Assembly: GCA_921293015.1 (NCBI GenBank)
Contig: OV121082.1
Location: forward strand, 44,722,971-44,786,970
Source of the DNA: Phorcus lineatus
Lineage: Eukaryota; Mollusca; Gastropoda; Trochida; Trochidae
Direction of reading: 5' to 3'
Length of the DNA stretch: 64,000 bases
Shown: piece by piece, positions 27,701 through 42,700 of the stretch
How positions within the stretch are numbered: position 1 is the stretch's first letter
Layout of the letters: each line of letters starts with the position of its first letter
Notes under the pieces: model-generated
Database searches by the model: none
What the model saw: only the letters and a program-made list of their open reading frames with translations
Told to the model about the DNA's origin: nothing
Translations under genes and position numbers: made by a program

Positions 27701-30700
27701 TCCTTCTTGGAAGTAGCCTTTCCTTCATGCCAAGGACTTGTAATGTCATCAGCATGGAATGTCACCTTTCAGTTGTGGGCAATTAAAGGATCAGAAAGAG
27801 AAGTTGATAGGCTGAAAGCAAACAATTGGTGAGAGTCATTTGTGATGAAGACAGTTGCTCATTGTCCTAATGAAATGAAGGAAAGTATAAAGGGGATGAA
27901 AAGTTCCAGTTCCAGAAAAGGGATTTAAAACTTTCAATCACATCTGACAGAGTTTTCTCTGTTTTGTTTTGAACTTTGAAACATAAGATTCATTTGAAAT
28001 TTCACTATCAAAGTCAAAGATTGTAATAGTTATTTCACTAATGTGAGGATAAGTGTGACTAAATTGTGGTATTCTAATAAAATCAATCTAAATCTAATCA
28101 AACATAGAAATTATGTCTGCTCATCCAACTGTCAACATATTCACATGTCCATGTGTCTGTGACAGTACCTCTCCTTGGAACCAGTAAACAATCTATATCT
28201 CTGCCTCCATCCACCAACCTGTGGATGTTGAGTGTTGCCTGAAGGAAACTATCAGGGGGTTAACTGCTTGAAGAATTAATGCTGCGTGTCAGCCGCTGTG
28301 TATGTTATTGACCCTAAAGGTACTGTAGTCTACTGGAGACTTGCAAATGAACCTCTTTATGTGTACTGAACTAGAATCCAGGATCACAAGACTGAATTGT
28401 TGTTCCTCTGGGATAATTGTCCAACCCGAAATCTGTAAGGTCAGCAGATATACAAATGGAGTCAAATCATTACCCTGTTTCAGATGAGGGAAGTGAACTC
28501 AACACCAACTATGATTTATGGTTGTTCTATTGATGATTTTGATTATATCTTTTGTTTTGATAGTTTAGTTTTTGTTTCTTCAATAGGACCTTATAATTTC
28601 AAGTCATTATAAAAGAAAATGTGATATTTTTAATGATTTATGTATATCAGTTTGATGTTGATGTAGTATTTCTCATATATCACATTGCAAATATCAGCTA
28701 GACTTTTCTGTCATCATTAAGTGCTCTAAATTGCAATCAATGACAGCAAATGACCATTGATCTATAGTATTCTCATAACCTGTCAAGAAAATATTTCATG
28801 CTTTCTTGAGATAGTATATAGCTTTAGTTTCAGCATTATTTCTGCAGTCATTATATCTAAATGTATTCAATATGTTAAAATGAATTAGATTGTTTTCAAA
28901 TGCTGAGACAGCACTTTCTATCCTAAGTTTACAGTTCTTCTACCTATTTTATTCATGGATTCCATTCCATTGGAGGTTTCTGACAAGTAAATGGGAAATT
29001 ATTCAAATGGAATTGGATAACTGTCTCTTCATGACAAAGCCCATCCCAGTTGCACAAAAACTATACTTTATTCTCTTGTGACTTAATTCCTTACCATTTA
29101 ACTCGTCCTTGACCATAAAGTGATTTTACAGCTTACAATATCAATAGTTAGTACTTGCTGACGAATTCCCTTCTAATCACCATGGACTGTGTTTCCACTA
29201 TTATTGTTTAATCATTGATTTATTCCATTGTCTACCATTGATTGCTCTGACAGGTACTAACCAAGATTTGCTGGTTCCTCCAGAGATTGTTGATTGATTC
29301 TCAATGTGCGCAGTGATTATATATGTCTAGTTTATTTCTGATGCAGATGGAAGCCGTGTTGCCCGGTCCACCACAGTCGATGTATTGTTACGGTCCAACT
29401 TCAAGCTCCTTATCAATGATGAAACATACAACGTCACCCCACCAGAAACACGTGAGTATAGTCCTGCATCCGCCATCAAGTTGGGACATGTCACAGTGCT
29501 CCTTGATAGTAACTTATGAACATGTTCTGACCTAGAACAGTTATATTTATGTCATAAAGAGCCACTCCGTGATTTTCATAACATATTTTTTACCTTTGAT
29601 ACGAACCTATATGTCATATGTGGTGATATAAAATCAAAACATCTTAACTATTCATGTCCAAAAGACATATATATATTACAGATACTGTTTCAGATAAGTC
29701 TCCCAAATTGCGTTTGACAATTTGACGCGCGCCACTGTCCGGTTTTCGATCATAATTGCGATGCTCTACCTTCATATTGTCACTGTAAAAAAAACAATAA
29801 GCTTTAAAATGTGTCTTTTTGGTACGATCAAATGACACCATTGATTAAGTTTGGCATATATGACTCCAACAACTCACGGAGTGGCTCTTTAAGGAACATA
29901 TTCATATAGACATTTTTTGTGTTTGAATTGAAAACTATTACCACAAGTGTTTAAACTGTAACACTAATTGTAAACTTTACTGTCAAGTTTATACTAAGTT
30001 ATAGATAAGTTTAAAGAAAATTCCCATTCAACAAGCAATAAAAACAGAGGTAGGTAACATTTCGAGGATAAAAAAAAGGGCTTTATGTCATTTTTGTCTT
30101 CTAATTTTGTTCCTGAACCTTAATGATAAAATGTTTTTTGCATGTTTAAAGTATTAAACAAAACATAATTTTTCTGACAAAAATTCTCAACCTTATTTCT
30201 CTCATTTGAAGATGCATTCCAAGATGCAAGACAGAACCCCTCACCTCAAGTTAAATTTGCTTTAAGGAACAAATGATGATGTCTTTTGAATTAGCTTGAT
30301 TGTATGGAAACAATTTTATCTCACAAAAATGATTGAATTCATGTGAAGATTTATTCTATTCTCCTATCCTAAATGTTTATACAATTATGGACCAGTTTGG
30401 TTTGGTACTTTATGCAGGCTACAGTGTGTTTGATGTATGAGGGGTGACAGAATGATTGATGACAGATTTGGCTTGAACTTAGGCCCAATTTTCTTGAAAA
30501 CATGACCTAGCAAATAGCTGATTGTAAAATCAATTGGGAAGCTTGGTTATGTAACTAATAAGCAAGAGGCAAATGACAGATCCATCTTGTGAAGAATCTT
30601 CGAGAGGCTTCCTTAACACTCCATCAAGAGTGAAAGCATTTTAAAAAGAGGATTATGAAATAGATCTCATCAACAATCCAAGTATCATAATGCCAGCCAT

Positions 30701-33700
30701 GCCTGTCCTAAACTATAATTGTCACTGTAGGAGTAGTGCTATAGCTGCGGTTGGCAGTTGATATGGCAGAATATAAGAGTGTCAGCCAGTACGTTACGGT
30801 AACAACATTAGCAGCCGATTGGCTGAGTGATGTGTTAACACATTGACACTTAGCTCTCAGCTCCTTGTCTATGCTTGATGTCCTCATGTGCACCGTGGGG
30901 AACCTGAACATCCTGCTCTTTAGTTGGGTAAAAAAACTTGCATCGCTCAAGTCAGTCACAGATTTGCAAGAGAAAGAATCTCCCTGAAAAATAATCTATT
31001 TTAGAAAGACCTTCAATATGTTCTTTTTGTATATGGTGTCGCCCCATGCTTGTCAAATACAACTATTATTCAAGTGACCTTTCCATTCTGGGAACTCAAT
31101 GATCCAATGAACTTGTTAAGTAAGGTTAAATAGTTGGATGGGGTTGACTGTGTGTTAAGTGCATGCTTCTTGTCAAACCCATGTATTATAAGCCTTTAGC
31201 TATCGGTGTAGGAAGTTTTGTGTTTGCAGGAGTAAGAATTTCCAATGGATCACCATATTGAAGCTGTTTACTTTGTTCCTTCAAGATCTTTTCCATTTGT
31301 AAAACATTCGACTTTTCCATTAAGGTTAAAGAATTTGAATGCAGAATAAGCTGAAGCAGTGACACCATAGTCATTTGCAATACTTTCACAACTAATAACT
31401 ACATCAGAACGTTTCACCAAGCAACAAGAGCAGTCACTTAAAGAATCAGTGATTTTGTATAAATCATAGAAGACCAACACCCATATTGGTAACAATTTCC
31501 AGATGTTTGGACTCTATTACTTCCTGAACTATGATACAAGGTTTTAATGAAAGCAACTCAAAACATAATTTGACCTGAGGATTTTTTTATAGAGGCCTTG
31601 ATCTTCCCAGTTTGAGGTCATGAATATGCATGTAAGTTATCAGCTGCAATAAGGCTGGTCTAATCAAGTTTTCATCATCCTTGTAATAAAATCCGAGCAG
31701 TCAGCTTGATGAAAAACACTGTTGACAAAAACACCTGATTAGAAACTCTTTTGAAGTTCATTTTTGATAATGAAAGGTTAAAAGTAGCATATTGCAGCCA
31801 GGTAATCTTTGTGCTAAATGCCAGTATGAAGCCTTGAGGCATCACTTCCTGCTTAATCAGAGTACAACATGCTTCTGAATAGCACGATTTGGCCTGGTCT
31901 TTGCCTGTTGAAGTGATAAATTCAGAAAAAAAATTGGGAATTCAATAAAGCGAAAGATTCTTTAAAATATTCTATAAAATTTATTCATTTTCACATTATA
32001 CTTAGCCAACAAGACTTGCTACATTTCAACAGAGTTGTTTGAAGTCTAATTTCAGTGCCGGTTCCAGCGATTTTAAAGTAGGGGAATAAAACTCGCCACT
32101 CTAAATTGGGGAGGGGGCATCCTTGTGGTTGTGCAATTGATTTGTAAAAAATTAAAGGTAAAAGGGGGTTGAAACACCTGAAACCCTTTGGATCCACCAT
32201 TGCATTTTATGTCAGAGTATGTATGATCCATCAAACTAGGCTACTGCAAAGATTTCAGTCCATTTCCATAATGACAATGAATTTTGTATGATGATAGATA
32301 TGTATGGCATTCACAGAGCCAGTAATCGCCTACCATGGCTGCTAATCCATGGAAAGCAAATGTCAGAGTGGATGCTGGGTAATCAGGTTTAGTCCTTTAC
32401 ATATGTATTTTAGACGAGGCTGACACTCAAAGGTATGTGTGTCACTCTTGGTTCTGACAATGTGTGCTTGCTGCTACTGGCACTGTCACAAGACTCTGGT
32501 TGTCATGGCTACAGCTATATGATATCAAAGAATATGGCTTGGATTGTCTTGGCAGAAAGGAAGTTCTTTTTTGAAAACTTCAAAAGTATTTTCAAAAGCT
32601 TGTCACATTTCTTCAGGAGTACTTGTTTAAATTTCAGATACTTCATTAAGTAGGATATCAGATGATATATTTCAACTTTGTTAAGGAACATTTGGAATAT
32701 CTCCGAAAAAGGTTTTAGCAGTAGTTCATGAAATACGCTTTCAGAACAGATAGAAATTTCCCTTTGAAATCTTTGATCATGCATCCCTGTTTTTATTCAA
32801 CAAGCTGTTTGAAAACTGGCTCACGTTACATGAAAACCATAGGTTGGATGAGACAAATTTTCTGTTGTAGAATAATCTTATCAATAACATGATGTATTGT
32901 GATTGGAAAGATAGTTAGTTTTGAGAAACTTAAGTTCGAAATATAAGGACAATAGCCTGTCTGTAAATAAAGAAAGTTCCATGAAAAATGGATCAGGTTG
33001 TGAGATCACAATTATTTTCTCATATTCCCTCTGGGGTATTTTTGTGTTGAGAGAACTAAGCTTGAATATGAGAAAGGGACAAATTATGAGAGGATATTTC
33101 TTAAATGGTTTAATGGTTCCATGATTATCACATTTATTTTTCACATGTAATTCGAGGTATTCTTCCCTAGTCTTTCCCAAATGATCATCCTTAAAGGCGC
33201 TGTATCATAGTTTAAAATATTTTCCCAAATAAGCCTCAGTTAATCCACAATGACTCAACCAGATTATTCATAGTTGTTGAAGAAATTAACACGTAGAAAA
33301 TATCAAGCGAAAACTGCATGTAGCCATTTTAGTGTGAACACTTTTTAATCATCTGAATAAGGGAAATGGATTTTTAACCGTACTTTGTACTTCCATAAAA
33401 GGTTTCCTTGTATTCATTTAAAAAGATAGTCTTAAAGTTGGTAAATATTTGTTTCCCTTTTTATAATGTTACATTATTTCCCTAAAAAACATGCTATCGG
33501 GCCTTAAACTATTTTGCGCAGCTCAAGTGTGGTTAGCTTTCCCACAGTCAGTAATATTAGCTTTTTGGTTTGTATCCAATAATTGAGCAGCAAATTGTCT
33601 GTGTTTTATTGCTAATTGAGGCATAAACTGATAAAATAATTATGCAGTTCAAGAAAACGAAGTATCTTGTGTTGCTGTTTCAATTGTTCTGTCGTGGGAA

Positions 33701-36700
33701 AAATGTAGAAAATGAATTATTTTGGTAGTAAAAAATTTCTAATGATTTCCTTTATAGATAAAAAGATGGTTTGGAGTTTATGGGGAGTTAATAATCTTTT
33801 CATTTGATTTTCAGTTTTACATGTCCAATTAGCCAACGAGAAAGCAATAATATGTAATTCTATTATGTTTTAGGATTTTACTATCTTTAAGATTTGAAAA
33901 GAAAAGTCTACAGCTGAATAATTTATCTTGCTTGTAAATAAGTGTAGAGTCCTCTCGCCTTTACATTGGGATTTTCAAAGCACATTTTTTATGGGAGCAA
34001 TATAATTCATCTTTTAAGCAGTTATATTTTGGATAATCATGTTTTGATATCCTTTCATGTTCATTTTGGTCCACTAGTTTTGGAAATTTAAAAAAAAGAT
34101 TTTGGGAGCTAAACAACTTATATGGCTTAATCTTGTTTTCGAAGTAGACTGCGATTGAATGTCCAATACTCTTAGATGAGGTACCAAGTTTTATGTTATA
34201 TTGGTCCAGAGAAGTTTTGACCAATATTTGAAGTTTGAAGACAAGCAGCAAATGATATATTCTGTCTGTAAACTGTCAATGTGAAACTATCGACCCTTCT
34301 GTCATCGCTGCTTGACCCTAAGTCTAGCATCAGTGGGCAGATGATCTGTACTGTATCCCTCATCATAACTTTGTCTCAAGATCTGACAGTTCTAGTTGTC
34401 GGTTCACCTCTAATTCACAGGTTCACTCATATCAACAATTCTTAAGATGGGGCCATTAGGTCAAACAGAATCCCAATAATTGATTAGTGAAGACTTCTTG
34501 GTATTTGGTCATAGTGTGGCAGTAGATAGAGTCTGTTGTTTGACAAAAATATTTGAAAGTTCTTAACCCTTAAGATGCGGGTCCCGGAATATTCCGGGAT
34601 GAAATTAGCTTTGCCCGCAAGTCCCCTTAGAGGGATGCGAGTAGCACACTCTATTTTTCTCACGCTAACTAATTATGACCGCGGGTCTCGGTAGCGGGGC
34701 CCGGAAATTTATTGCCTAGCAGTAGTCTCAGTTCAACGCTTGTATTTTCGTTCCGGCTGTCGCTAAGCAACCGTGTTTTGTTTCGTTGGTGTTCTAAATA
34801 ATGCGCGAACATGCTCCGAAAGTTATGAGAGTATTGATAATGTTTATCGTACCGAAAATAAACGTTAAAATCACTCAATTTTTCCCCACTCCCCGCCGCA
34901 CGTGCTAATAGCCTGTGGGCACTTTCTACTCTCTCGCACGAGCTTACCGACCCGCGCATGCTATCGTTTACTGAGACGCGTGCATTTTGACCCTATGCAC
35001 GCCTTCCTATCGCACGCCCTATGCTCTGAACCCTTGGGCGTATTACAATACCGGTTGGATCTTTTGAAAGAGCAGAAAATTGTCTTCAATTCAATATAAA
35101 ATACATAACTACGCCACCTGAAATGAAGATACAGCATGTGCCGCAAAAAAGGTGATTTTTACATATTTTTAGTTTTACACCATTTTGTCACACCAATCTT
35201 CACATGATGTGGTCAACTTATTTTGACAATTTTTATATTATAAGATAGAGAGAAAGATTGTCTTTCATGTAAAAAAGTTATATGCAGTATATAAAATAAA
35301 GATACAGCAAGTGCCGCAAAATTGCGACTTTTCTTTATTCTTTGTGTTTTTACCATTTTCTCGCACTTTATATCACATAAAGTTCTCGGGACATTTTGAA
35401 ATTTCATATATCAAAATATAGAGAAAAGGATGATCTTTATTTCCATATAAAATTTGTATGTAAACGAAAATCAGTAAAGACCCGACGAGCATTGCGCAAA
35501 CAGGCAATTTCTCTATTCATATCTTGTTAACCGAGAAGCGATTTTTTCAACTGCTTTTTACACTTCCTATCCATTTAACGGCAGAGCGCATTATCAACAT
35601 TTTTATATCACAATAAAGAGAAAAGGATCGTCTTCAATTCTATATAAAATTTGCAAATTACAATGAAACAATAAAGGAGCGGTAAGTGATGTCGCAATTA
35701 TCAAAATCTGTTTTCAAATACCTGAGGGTACAATCTTTGCAAACTATATATATTCCAAACCAAGCGGTACATATTTATCATTTTCATATCAACGTAAAGA
35801 GGAAATAAATACCTTCATTTTCATGTGTAATTTGCCCATATTTGCATCAAAATAAAACGTGTGGAAATTATGCGACAAATGTCGCGGTAAGGCGATTATC
35901 AAAGACTTTATTCACTAGCTATACCCACGTTATGTTGGTAATAACTTCTAATTACAGTGCAAAAGATTGTTATGATTTATTTTTTCGTAAAGAAGAATAA
36001 ATTGCCTTCAATTCCATATATAATTTGCATGTATACAAAGCGAATAACTTGAATTATAAAATTGGAAATAAAGACAATTTCTGTTAAGTGTGAGTGTATT
36101 TTTCAGCGGGGATACCCCGCCTGCACGCGCTGAGCGCGTGCGTTTGCCCGGGGCTACTAGCTTAGTAATATTACTGTGGGGGTCAGAACGTTATCGGGAT
36201 TTATCACTACCCTGCTTTCGTTATTTATATCTTTCGTTTAGGATGGCGTATCGTAATAAAATTTATCGTGAAATATAGAGCAAGAAATTAGCTTCAATTC
36301 CGTATATAATTTGCATGTGTGCACTCAGTGATTAAATGATTTTATAATGTTTGAAATGAAGACAATTTTTAAAATTTAGTAAAATTCGTTCCAGACATAT
36401 TATAAAAATAATTTTTATATCGATGTGAAAAGGAACAATTCATCTTTAGTTTCGTTTTGATTTCGCGCATGCGCTCTTGGAATTTATTGAGTTATGGCGC
36501 CCGAATTGAAAACAAGTTTACTTCGGTTGTAGAAACCGTTCCAGGGGTGATAGAAATTTCATTCAAAGTGTCAAGTAAGTATCATCCATTTATAACACGG
36601 GATTCGCCGACTAGCTTTGTATAAAACGACGATAACGTCCGTATTCCGCCATGTAAACACGCCATATGTTGTTAAAACGGTCGCATCTGGCGGCGCTGGA

Positions 36701-39700
36701 AAATTCGGCCACAGGGGCTAATTGCGTTATTACCGTAGCGAGGCGAGTGCTGGAAAATTCAGCCACGGGGGCAAAACTGGTCAAAATAATATTCAGCAAC
36801 GGAAGGGTTAATGAAATTATCCATGACAACAAATTTATTGTAAGAAAAACAAGATTTTCTTCATTCATAAAGAAATTGTTATCCTGAATATAATGTTTTT
36901 CTTATGTTTTTTTGTAGAGATAGGATGGTTTTATGTTTGGTCGCAGGCTTTGTTCTCATTCAGGGCCCTTCTACAATTGCCTTTCTGTTCCAGGCCTTAA
37001 CTTTCAGGTTCCACCGAGAACATGGCCGCAATGGGGGTTGCAGGTTTTCTCTTTGCAGTAATTAAGTATTTCCATTATAAGTCAAATAAACTTTGTTGAT
37101 GTTTAACCTCTTAGGACAACACTTCTTTCCCCTGTGTATTGCCTGTGCTTTGCTTAATTGATTTAACACTGTCTCTGTGTATCACCATGGTGAGTTACGT
37201 CCTTTTAGAGTTATAAATCTGCGTCCTGGTGATAGCACTTGAACCAGCTCATCGGTTGGAGAACAAGTCCCAGAACTCTCTTCAAACTGTGGACACCAGA
37301 TCCACTTGCTGTGTCCTTACATGACAGTATTATAGAGCAACTCCTGTCAAGCACATAGCTTCCTATTCATCTTCCACACCAGAGCAATTACTGCTAAACT
37401 CAACAATAATTCACTGTGTCCACTGTGGCCTTTTGACAAGCATTTGAGACTGTTTTATTTCATCAGTTGATGACAAGAGTGGCTGGATCTCGTTTATGAT
37501 GGCCCGATTGCCTGACCGAGGTGTCTGTGAGCCTAGGTTAATATGGTATTGGGGACTGAGACAGATTGGTAGACGCTTACTTGTACATCGAGCCAGGGCT
37601 GATAGTTGATGCTGAATGTCATGCAATCTGATGACACTGATCTGTTCACAAAAGTAGTTTCACGTCCTAAACCATCTGATGAATGTCTTCCAAATGTTGG
37701 TTTGTACAGTTTTTACTGGGCGGTGAGTGAAATCAGATGCAATGGTGTGACATAGATATATACACTTCAGTAGTCTTACATCCTAAATCAGTTCCTAATT
37801 TGTTCCCAAATGTTACTGTATACAGTTGATACAGGATGAATAGTGGATGCTGTATGTTATGCAGTATGGTGACTCTTATCTGTTCAAAATAGAAGTCTCA
37901 TACTAAACCAGGTAAAATCCGAAATCAACTCTCAAATGACTTCCAAATATTGGTTTGTGCTGGGTAAATAGTAGGATGTTGCAAGTCATGTAATGTGGTG
38001 ACACTGATCTATTCACTTTAGTAGTATACCTTCCTAAACCTTCTCCAGTACCACCCATGGTTCCAGCTTAGGTCGCAGGTTTCACCGCAATGCATAGCCA
38101 CAATGGTGTTGCGGGCTTTCTCCCTGCAATAATACTAGCAGCCGCGATATAAGTGAAATAATCTTTAAAGCGGCGTTAAACGCCAACTCACCTCACCTCA
38201 CCTCACTTCCTAAACCTTCTCTCGAAAGGGTTCAAAATGTTACCTTGTTCAATGTGAATTGGGCTAATTGTGAATGTTGGATGTCTTGCAACTCTGTGAC
38301 ACTGATTAGTTCAATACAGTGGTCTTACATCGTAAAGCAGCTCACAAAGCTTGCTTTGATGACCAGCTTGGCGTCATGGTAGACACTCGGTAGAAATAAA
38401 CAATGGTGTTGCGGGCTTTCTCCCTGCAATAATACTAGCAGCCGCGATATAAGTGAAATAATCTTTAAAGCGGCGTTAAACGCCAACTCACCTCACCTCA
38501 CCTCACTTCCTAAACCTTCTCTCGAAAGGGTTCAAAATGTTACCTTGTACAATGTGAATTGGGCTAATTGTGAATGTTGGATGTCTTGCAACTCTGTGAC
38601 ACTGATTAGTTCAATACAGTGGTCTTACATCGTAAAGCAGCTCACAAAGCTTGCTTTGATGACCAGCTTGGCGTCATGGTAGACACTCGGTAGAAATAAA
38701 TGCATAAGCAGCTTAAAGGTTCCATCTTCCCAGAGCTGTCTAGCAGATGATTTGATATACCTCATCGCCTTGTTGTCACCATCTCTTCTGTTATTCTCAG
38801 AGCTTAACTCTCCTATTCAGTGATATCTGTGTTTAACATCTTTGTTATGGATGTTATTAGTGTTTAGCAAGTTGCATTATATGACACTTTGGCTTTGTTT
38901 ATTCAAAACAAAGAATAAATGCATTTGATTTAATACCTCTTTATTGCAAGGAATTGTTAGTGTCAATTGTACATACTAAAATCAAAGTTTTTAACCAATT
39001 TCAGATAATTCAAGGTAGTTGTTCCTAGAATAAGCACACTAGATGTAACCCATTGCAAAGAGGACACATATTTTGTCTTTGCCTCGCTGCTGAATTTTAA
39101 AGTAATGATTGTTCTATGTTGGTGTGTATATTTCTAGCACTCACAAATGTGGCCTGTGGCCTTGATGGACTGCTTGAGTATTTCTGGAACAGATGAGCGC
39201 TACAAAATCAATCTGAATTAAAACTGTTCAACAGTTCAAGGATAGTTCCTCCATGGGTAAAGCTCTTCAGAACTCTGTGAAAACATGCTTAAGTTGAGTT
39301 CCAACTCATTTCTCTCAATCATTATTGTGATGGATCTGATCAGACTCGGCGTTAGTGGTTTCCTTTGGTCATTTTCAAGTAATTAGAACATGTAGCCTTC
39401 ATCCCCTTTACTTCATTAGAGAAATCTGATCTATTTGCGTATACTCGATCCATAACGATGCTGAACCTAATTACAGTCACATTGTGGACAGTCTTCTAGG
39501 TTGGTCTCTTTGTCGTTCAGGTCTCTTATACAAGACCATCATTATAATATCTCTTCAATGTGTAATTATTATGAAACCTGAACAAATCTAGAACAGTGTA
39601 TCATTTCCTTCAATCATTCAAGCCAGGGGCTCGGCAGTTTTGTCGGCACTAAAAATCTGTTCTTCTTACAGTAAAGATTAGGTGCAATGCTATACTGAAT

Positions 39701-42700
39701 TTCAGCACAATACCAACCATGGTTTGTTAGTCCCAGCTAATGCTCACAGGTTTCAGCGCAATACATAGCCACATTAGTGTTGAGGGCTTTCTCTTTGTAA
39801 TAATACAGTAGCCGTGAATACTCTTGAAAGCGGCATTCAACCTCAAATCACCTCACCTCGCCATCAGTCAGATTCTGGTCTTTTCATACCTAACAGTCTT
39901 CATTATTTCTCTTCAAGAACTGAACATGTGACAAGATAGTGACCTGATCAAATCTGAAAACATTGCACATTGAAAAATTTACATTATTTCATTTAGTCAG
40001 ATTTTTCATCTCATGAAGTGGTCAAAATCTGAAAAGATTGAATGTATTCAACAATGGTAACATTATCTAGTTGAGAAAGCAACCCGAAGGCAAAATCTAA
40101 TCATATGATTTCCTTGGTTCTGTAATGTTACCTATGAGTGCTATTTTCAGAGATAAAGAATTATGTATAGACATTTCTGTGCAAAATGTGGTCTTTTATT
40201 ACTTATGTGTAATGTAACAAGTTTTAGTAGTATGGTTGAGAAGAAATATCAATTTACTCAGTCTGGTTTGTTTTAGTTTGGTATTTGGGATTTATTTTAT
40301 CAAGTTGTGAGCAATTTGAGTAATAAATATTTATATATATATTTATATATATATATTTTATGTTTGTATCAGAACAATAAGTTCAAAGAATGATCAACAA
40401 ATAAAACAAATAAATGAAAAAGATGATTCATTATTCATTGCAATTATAAATATTTACTGTTTTGAGAATCTTCGAATATTTGTAAACCTAGACAGACTAT
40501 GTTATCAGATATTTCATTGAAGTGTATGTTGAGGTCTCTTTTGCTATTTTCTAAGGTCTTTGACTTAAGAGAAATATTCATTTAGTATAAGAAAACGACA
40601 CCAAATCATTCTCTTGAAAGTTGCTGAGATTTATTGTTTAACTATGCTTTTAAGAGTATTGTAAATATATCATTGCGTCTGAAATTCTGGCAGAGAGAAC
40701 CTGTAATATCACAGTGGCTATGAACTGCAGTGAAACCTACATGCTTAGCCTGGAACAACTTCAGAACAAGCAAACCATGAGTGGTGTTGTACTGAACTTT
40801 AGTGTCAAGTGGTATGCAAATCTTGCTGTATATAAAGAAGGCAGGATTTGAACCTAGACCTATTGTCCTGAAGTCAAAGACACTAACCACTGCACTATCT
40901 GCTCGAATAGCTTTCTGAGGAATGTCTAAAATATGTAATAACTTGCGCGTGTAAGATACTGCTTTGCAATATTTAAACAGCAGTATCAACTAGTTTGATA
41001 CTAATGCGCAGTGACAAATGTGTGTATCCATGATGTCACAATGTTAGCATTGCCATCACAATGACAGTTATGTTAGTTTTGACACACTGTCAATATTAAA
41101 CTTGATTTATGTGGATAAGTAATAAACAGAATACTGAACTTCCTACCATTTAATACTTTTTTTGTAAAACTCGTTTAATACTCAATCTTAAATTGATAAA
41201 ATGGAAGGTTAAAATGGCACTATCCTCTATAAATCTTCAAAATTTAGAATCGGATTGAGAAGACATTACCACGAGAAGACAACTGACAATCAATAGGTAT
41301 AATGTATTTCTTAGTAGCACATTGTATCACGTTTCGGTGTAGATACTGATGTTATTATCTGATTAATGACACACACGTTATTGATTATAGAACTATGAGA
41401 TGGTTCATGTTGACAGGAGGAGCACATGTAAAACTCAACTGAACTCAACTGAACAAATAATGGACTTGTATAACAGATCCTACACACACAATTGTGCTAA
41501 ATGTAGATAGAGACAAAAGGTTACCTATAACATCTCTCCATTGAATTGTTGCCAAATTTACTGACTACAAAAAAGAGTAGAATTATTATCTTTTATTAAA
41601 TTCATTGCCTTATATGTGTATCTCAACTATCAGGCTCTTTATATCAGTTTATTTAGGGTTTTTATCATGTGAAGTTAAATTTGAATTTAAGGAAAAAAAT
41701 TATAAATGAATTTTATACTATGTAAAATATAATATTCTCTGTCGTAATATCTTTATCGTTATATCTATGAGGTATTTATTTTCATCTAAAATCAGTATTC
41801 TCTTATTTTGCCGGGCTTCAGATAGTTTGATGATTACAAACCTGTTTATCTTTATTGTGTTTTTTGATTTCCTCCTCTATGACATAAATCTCTGGGGGAA
41901 CTCTGCGGAAGTGATGCGAAATATCTGGCCGATCTCAACGCATTATTATTTCATGTGGTCTGATGTGTTCCCTCGCTGAGAAATGTCAGCTATGTGTTTA
42001 CTATCATTCCACATAATGAATATTTCACCAGATCTCTTGTGCTTCTGTCTTGATAAACTCGATCTGTATTTTTGTGCATGTACTGATTTTTAGTGGCTGG
42101 TATCCCTTCATATTATTACTGTATTTCTGTTTTTTGCTCTGAAATTATTGTCTGCAGTGCTTATCAGTTCTTTTCCCTTGTGGACTGTTGTATTGTGGGT
42201 CCTGTTTGCTCAATCTAATTATTATACGAATAGTTTGAAGTTAATCAAGCATCACTCTCTTGTAGCCGACTTATAATTGAATGAAGGTGGTTTTTTAACA
42301 AATAACAAATCCAAAAAGAATTCAATAATAGAAGGTAATCTTGGTGTGATGTTTTACAATATATGAGATTTATTGACTTAATTAACAGTTCTTTAAAATC
42401 CTGGGTTTACAGAAGATGTTTATGTTCCAAATGGATTTTGTATTCTAGGTTTATTCAACAATATGTTATGTTAAAGATGGTATTTCTCTTTAATAAAATT
42501 CAGGGATGTTCCTATTTAAAAATACACCGCTTACACATGATTACACTATTGCTGATAAGCCTTGTCATTAATTTACATAAATTTGCGCATATTTTATCAA
42601 TACGAAAATGTTATCTTTAGTAGGTGGTGAAATTATTGTGAAAACAGTGGATTTTGTTCATGTATTGAAGAGAGAAGACATTCTAGGTGAACCCATCACC

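Noticed and set aside
32053-32207. Possible dispersed repeat with a C/G-rich centre
   Set aside because: Faint likeness to 42895-42950 only; no boundaries or clear alignment.
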